A DNA stretch of 9,485 nucleotides. It comes from Rhodobacterales bacterium (lineage in GTDB: Bacteria > Pseudomonadota > Alphaproteobacteria > Rhodobacterales > Rhodobacteraceae). The notes beneath the pieces were generated by a model, which was not told where the DNA came from, ran no database searches, and worked only from the letters and a program-made list of their open reading frames with translations. The stretch's first letter is position 1, and the number at the start of each line of letters is the position of its first letter. The stretch is from contig JAACVA010000137.1 of assembly GCA_009992615.1 (NCBI GenBank), positions 1 to 9,485 on the forward strand. The letters are read 5' to 3'. This document shows, piece by piece, positions 7,160 to 9,485 of the stretch. A program made the position numbers and the translations under genes.

Positions 7160-7903
7160 ATGGCAGAAAACGACAGACGTATTTTGGGCATCACCGGCGC
7201 CGAGGCGCGGGATTTCCTGCAAGGGCTGGTCAGCAATGATGTGCCGGCGGGGCCGGATGATTTGCGCTATGCCGCCCTGCTGTCGCCACAGGGGAAATAC
7301 CTGTGCGATTTCTTCATGTTGTGGCGTGGCGACACTCTGCTGTTGGACGCCCCCGCCGCGCTGTTCGACGACCTGCGCCAAAGGCTGACCCTGTACCGCC
7401 TGCGTCGCAAGATCGGGTTGGACGAAGTACAACTGCCGGTGGCGCGCGGCAGCGGCGCCCTGCCCGAAGGTGCCCTGGCCGATCCGCGCCACCCGTCCCT
7501 TGGCTGGCGCGGCTATGGGGCGCACTTCACCGGTGACGATACCGACTGGGATGCGCTGCGCGTGGCGAACTGCATCCCCAAGGCGGGGATCGAGCTGATC
7601 CCGAACGAAACCTACCTTCTTGAGGCAGGGTTCGAGCGGTTGAGCGGGATCGACTTTCGAAAAGGCTGCTATGTCGGACAGGAAATCAATGCGCGCATGA
7701 AGCACAAGACAGAGCTGAAAAAAGGCCTGGCCACTGTGCAGATCGACGGTGCGGCGCCTGTGGGAAGCGAAATCACCACCGCCGATGGCAAAACGGCGGG
7801 CCGGCTGTTCACCCAGTCGGGCGGGCGCGCGATTGCCTATCTGCGGTTCGACCGCGCCGATGGCCCGCTGCGCGCGGGAGAACACGCCGTCATCACGATG
7901 TGA
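7160..7903 (+). CDS. ygfZ: YgfZ/IBA57-family folate-binding protein (Fe-S cluster assembly)
   Basis: YgfZ (bacteria) and IBA57/CAF17 (mitochondria) are tetrahydrofolate-binding relatives of GcvT that help mature or repair certain [4Fe-4S] proteins, including radical SAM enzymes such as MiaB. This 247-residue protein has the family signature KGCYVGQE (residues 168-175) with the conserved cysteine at 170, the N-terminal GITGAEARDFLQGLVSND block and LSPQGKYLCDF around 41-51. I chose ATG 7160 because AAGGG (7146-7150) lies nine bases upstream; ATG 7151 directly touches that AAGGG and is too close. It is downstream of the ABC exporter on the same strand (117-bp gap), so it could be co-transcribed or have its own promoter; a TATATC (7129-7134) is a possible -10. 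A perfect hairpin follows the stop. A link to the upstream Fe-S enzyme HemN is thematic only. Confidence 0.88.
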   Translation: MAENDRRILGITGAEARDFLQGLVSNDVPAGPDDLRYAALLSPQGKYLCDFFMLWRGDTLLLDAPAALFDDLRQRLTLYRLRRKIGLDEVQLPVARGSGALPEGALADPRHPSLGWRGYGAHFTGDDTDWDALRVANCIPKAGIELIPNETYLLEAGFERLSGIDFRKGCYVGQEINARMKHKTELKKGLATVQIDGAAPVGSEITTADGKTAGRLFTQSGGRAIAYLRFDRADGPLRAGEHAVITM

Positions 7904-7919
7904 CACCGCCTTTGGAGTG

Positions 7920-7960
7920 GCAAAAGGCGCGGTCACCTCACGGGGCACCGCGCCTTTTGC
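7920..7960. terminator. Perfect 14-bp inverted repeat, bidirectional terminator
   Basis: GCAAAAGGCGCGGT (7920-7933) and ACCGCGCCTTTTGC (7947-7960) are exact reverse complements with a 13-base loop. The A/T runs are built into the stem, so in each direction a GC-rich core ends in a TTTT. It lies in the 72-bp gap between the stop codons of the converging ygfZ-like gene and efp, the usual place for a shared terminator. Confidence 0.82.
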
Positions 7961-7975
7961 AGTTGTTCGTTTGGA

Positions 7976-8539
7976 TCAGGCGCGCTCGGCATATTCCATG
8001 GTTTCGGTGTTCACGATGATGTCTTCATCCTGGGCGATAAATGGTGGCACCATCACCTTGACCCCGTTGTCGAGGATTGCGGGTTTGAAGCTGTTGGCGG
8101 CAGTCTGGCCTTTGACCACAGGCTCGGTCTCGACAACCTTGCAAACCACCTTTTGCGGCAGGGTCGCGTTGAGCGCCTCGGTATCGTAATATTCGATGTG
8201 GATCGTCATGCCATCCTGAAGAAACGGACGCCGTTCACCCAAAATCTCGGCAGGCAATTCGATCTGTTCATAGGTTTCGCTGTCCATGAACACCAACATA
8301 CCATCAGTTTCGTAAAGAAACTGTTGATCCTTCTGATCCAGACGAACTTTCTCAACCTTGTCGGCGGAACGAAACCTTTCGTTAAGCTTTGAACCGTTAC
8401 GAAGATTGCGAAGCTCGACCTGGGCAAAGGCACCGCCCTTGCCGGGTTTCACATGGTCAACCTTTACAGCGGCCCAAAGGCCGCCGTTATGCTCCAGAAC
8501 GTTCCCGGGGCGGATTTCGTTACCGTTGATTTTAGGCAT
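7976..8539 (-). CDS. efp: Elongation factor P
   Basis: EF-P binds ribosomes stalled on polyproline stretches, between the P and E sites, and promotes peptide bond formation. The 187-residue protein has the normal three beta-barrel length. Domain I begins MPKINGNEIRPGNVLEHNGG and carries KPGKGGAF, with Lys34 at the loop tip. Lys34 is the residue beta-lysylated by EpmA/EpmB in E. coli-type EF-P, so modification of that kind is likely, though the modifying enzymes are not in this window. The C-terminal part (IHIEYYDTEALNATLP, GQTAANSFKPAILDNG, VMVPPFI, INTET-like VNTETMEY) matches domain II/III consensus. ATG 8539 is fixed by the conserved N-terminus; the frame extends upstream to 8671 without homology. 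No strong Shine-Dalgarno is visible. It has its own promoter in the gap to the divergent small gene and ends at the shared terminator. Confidence 0.97.
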   Translation of the reverse strand: MPKINGNEIRPGNVLEHNGGLWAAVKVDHVKPGKGGAFAQVELRNLRNGSKLNERFRSADKVEKVRLDQKDQQFLYETDGMLVFMDSETYEQIELPAEILGERRPFLQDGMTIHIEYYDTEALNATLPQKVVCKVVETEPVVKGQTAANSFKPAILDNGVKVMVPPFIAQDEDIIVNTETMEYAERA

Positions 8540-8581
8540 TGGGCAAAACCATGTCAGAAAGTTGATCGGAAGTTGCAAGAC

Positions 8582-8610
8582 CCTATATGTGGGAATCATA
8601 TACGTTACAA
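8582..8610 (-). promoter_or_regulatory. Predicted sigma70 promoter of efp, with GANTC in the spacer
   Basis: On the minus strand TTGTAA (8605-8610, 4 of 6 matches to TTGACA) is followed after exactly 17 bp by TATAGG (8582-8587, 4 of 6 to TATAAT). Transcription would start near 8575, giving an efp leader of about 35 bases. A GAATC (8593-8597 on the plus strand) lies in the spacer. It fits the GANTC recognition sequence of the alphaproteobacterial cell-cycle methylase CcrM. Confidence 0.55.
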
Positions 8611-8632
8611 GTCGCGGAGTTAGAGGGCGACG

Positions 8633-8661
8633 TTGACAAGGTATGCAAAAAATGCATACCT
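8633..8661 (+). promoter_or_regulatory. Promoter with perfect palindromic operator before small gene
   Basis: A consensus -35 TTGACA (8633-8638) is directly followed by the interrupted palindrome AGGTATGCA (8639-8647), AAAAA, TGCATACCT (8653-8661). The two 9-bp arms match perfectly. A -10 element would fall at the right arm (ATACCT at 8656-8661 with a 17-bp spacer), so a bound repressor would cover the promoter spacer. The predicted start near 8668 leaves a leader of roughly 85 bases to the ATG at 8755. The cognate regulator is unknown and I do not recognise the operator as that of a known alphaproteobacterial regulator. A transcript hairpin is possible, but no T run follows. Confidence 0.5.
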
Positions 8662-8754
8662 GCCATTCCAAATGAGAGAGACAGAATCACCCCGGAACCG
8701 CCCATAAGGGGCGACACACTCAAAACACAAGAGCAAGAATAAGGAAACGACGAG

Positions 8755-9072
8755 ATGTCTGATTTCGTTGATGGAACCGCTTTCAACCACGAGCAGGGCA
8801 ACCGGGCACGCAAATTGTTTGCCGCCGTTGTCTTGGCTGCGCTGGATGATGCCATTGCTGACGACAAGAAATACGGGAACGGGCCCGAACAAATTGCACG
8901 CTGGGCGCGGTCGCGCGATGGCCGCGAGGTGTTGTCCTGCGCCGGTATTGACCCGAACGAACGGGTGGTCACCGGGCTGATGGATTTCGTCAGCAAGGGC
9001 ATCCGCACCTCGGTTGCCTTGTCGCGCGAAGAGTCCGAACGCCGCAGCGCCGCCCAGGCCGAAGCCGCCTGA
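8755..9072 (+). CDS. Small conserved protein of unknown function, DUF6280-like
   Basis: The 105-residue protein has no signal peptide or membrane segment and should be cytoplasmic and mostly helical. It begins MSDFVDGTAFNHEQGNRARK, continues with an Ala-rich hydrophobic helix (about 22-35, FAAVVLAALDDAIAD), then the well-formed blocks EQIARWARSRDGREVLSCAG and IDPNERVVTGLMDFV, and ends in a charged Glu/Arg/Ala tail (SREESERR). I recall near-identical proteins as a family confined to Rhodobacterales, labelled DUF6280, with no known function; that label is from memory. The start is well supported: AAGGA (8741-8745) nine bases upstream of ATG. It stands alone, with its own palindrome-containing promoter and its own strong terminator, divergent from efp and upstream of cobQ. 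One cysteine (in VLSCAG) is present, too few for a metal site by itself. I do not assign a function. Confidence 0.82.
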   Translation: MSDFVDGTAFNHEQGNRARKLFAAVVLAALDDAIADDKKYGNGPEQIARWARSRDGREVLSCAGIDPNERVVTGLMDFVSKGIRTSVALSREESERRSAAQAEAA

Positions 9073-9094
9073 TCCTGTTTGTTTGATGTGGAAT

Positions 9095-9118
9095 ACGCGC
9101 CCTCGCGGCGCGTTTTTT
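9095..9118 (+). terminator. Rho-independent terminator after small gene
   Basis: ACGCGCC (9095-9101) and GGCGCGT (9107-9113) form a 7-bp GC-rich stem with a 5-base loop, followed by an unbroken run of six T (9113-9118). It lies 22 bases after the stop of the DUF6280-like gene and isolates that gene from cobQ. Confidence 0.88.
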
Positions 9119-9161
9119 ATTGGCCGCGCCCCTGTCATCTGACACGGCGCTAGGGGGCACG

Positions 9162-9485
9162 ATGGCACGGGCGATCATGATCCAGGGTGCCGGTTCCAAT
9201 GTCGGCAAATCCATGGTCGTGGCCGGGATGGCCCGCGCCTGTTTGAACCGGGGCCTTTCAGTGTCGCCGTTCAAGCCGCAGAACATGTCGAACAATGCTG
9301 CCGTAACAGTGGATGGGGGCGAAAGCGGGCGGGCCCAGGCATTGCAGGCCCGCGCGGCAGGCCGCGACCCCATTGTCGACATGAACCCCGTTCTGCTGAA
9401 GCCCGAAACCGACACCGGGGCCCAGATCATCCTGCGCGGTCAACGCTTTGCCACGCTGCGCGCCCGCGACTATGGCAAGCGCAAA
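9162..9485 (+). CDS. cobQ: Cobyric acid synthase, N-terminal part (cut by window end)
   Basis: CobQ amidates four carboxyl groups of adenosyl-cobyrinic acid a,c-diamide, using glutamine and ATP, to give adenosyl-cobyric acid in cobalamin synthesis. The first 108 residues of about 485 are present. They hold the dethiobiotin-synthetase-like P-loop GAGSNVGKS (9-17), the CobQ hallmark FKPQNMSNNAAVT (37-49), GRAQALQARAAG and VDMNPVLLKPETD. The P-loop ATPase domain is therefore partly visible; the C-terminal glutamine amidotransferase domain lies outside the window. ATG 9162 has AGGGGG (9152-9157) four bases upstream. It follows a strong terminator, so it must have its own promoter in the short 43-bp gap or be read by leakage. 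I see no cobalamin riboswitch in front of it. Confidence 0.95.
   Translation, partial: MARAIMIQGAGSNVGKSMVVAGMARACLNRGLSVSPFKPQNMSNNAAVTVDGGESGRAQALQARAAGRDPIVDMNPVLLKPETDTGAQIILRGQRFATLRARDYGKRK

Noticed and set aside
8584..8602. Inverted repeat TATATG-N7-CATATA in the efp upstream region
   Set aside because: It coincides with AT-rich promoter elements of efp, and short AT-rich palindromes arise easily there. Not claimed as an operator.
9119..9161. Possible cobalamin riboswitch before cobQ
   Set aside because: The gap between terminator and start is only about 40 bases, far too short for a cobalamin aptamer, and no B12-box-like sequence is visible.

Overview
The window looks like a chromosomal segment of an alphaproteobacterium of the Rhodobacterales (roseobacter/Rhodobacter type). 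The grounds are high GC, the wording of HemN, EF-P, the YgfZ-like protein and CobQ, a small protein (8755-9072) of a type I know only from this order, and an FnrL-like box in front of hemN. The genus cannot be fixed from the sequence.

Region 1 (1-2371) is a gene graveyard. I see no intact gene. It holds the C-terminal quarter of an N,N-dimethylformamidase-like large subunit on the minus strand (474 to about 1034). Abutting it is the C-terminal part of a LysR-type regulator on the plus strand (about 1021-1384), itself frameshifted. Further on is a frameshifted scrap of an IS256/Mutator-family transposase on the minus strand (about 1872-2100). The two enzyme/regulator remnants lie back to back with both 5' halves missing. 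This is what one deletion across the shared promoter of a divergent catabolic gene/regulator pair would leave.

Region 2 (2372-7903) holds intact genes. hemN (anaerobic coproporphyrinogen III dehydrogenase, heme synthesis) lies behind a near-consensus FnrL box whose centre is exactly 41.5 bp from the ATG, suggesting a leaderless, oxygen-controlled mRNA. Convergent to it is a class V PLP aminotransferase of the serine/alanine-glyoxylate type. Divergent from that is an MsbA-like ABC exporter half-transporter, followed by a YgfZ/IBA57-type folate-binding Fe-S assembly protein.

Region 3 (7904-9485) begins with a perfect 14-bp inverted repeat that probably terminates both the ygfZ-like gene (+) and efp (-). 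efp (elongation factor P, with the modifiable lysine at position 34) is divergent from a small conserved protein of unknown function (DUF6280-like). The gap between them carries a promoter for each gene, a perfect interrupted palindrome downstream of a TTGACA, and a GANTC methylation site inside the efp promoter spacer. A strong terminator follows the small gene. The window ends inside cobQ (cobyric acid synthase, cobalamin pathway).

The intact genes are mostly housekeeping. I do not see a clear new multi-gene system. The best leads are the deletion scar, the leaderless FnrL-hemN architecture, and the palindrome-controlled small protein beside efp.
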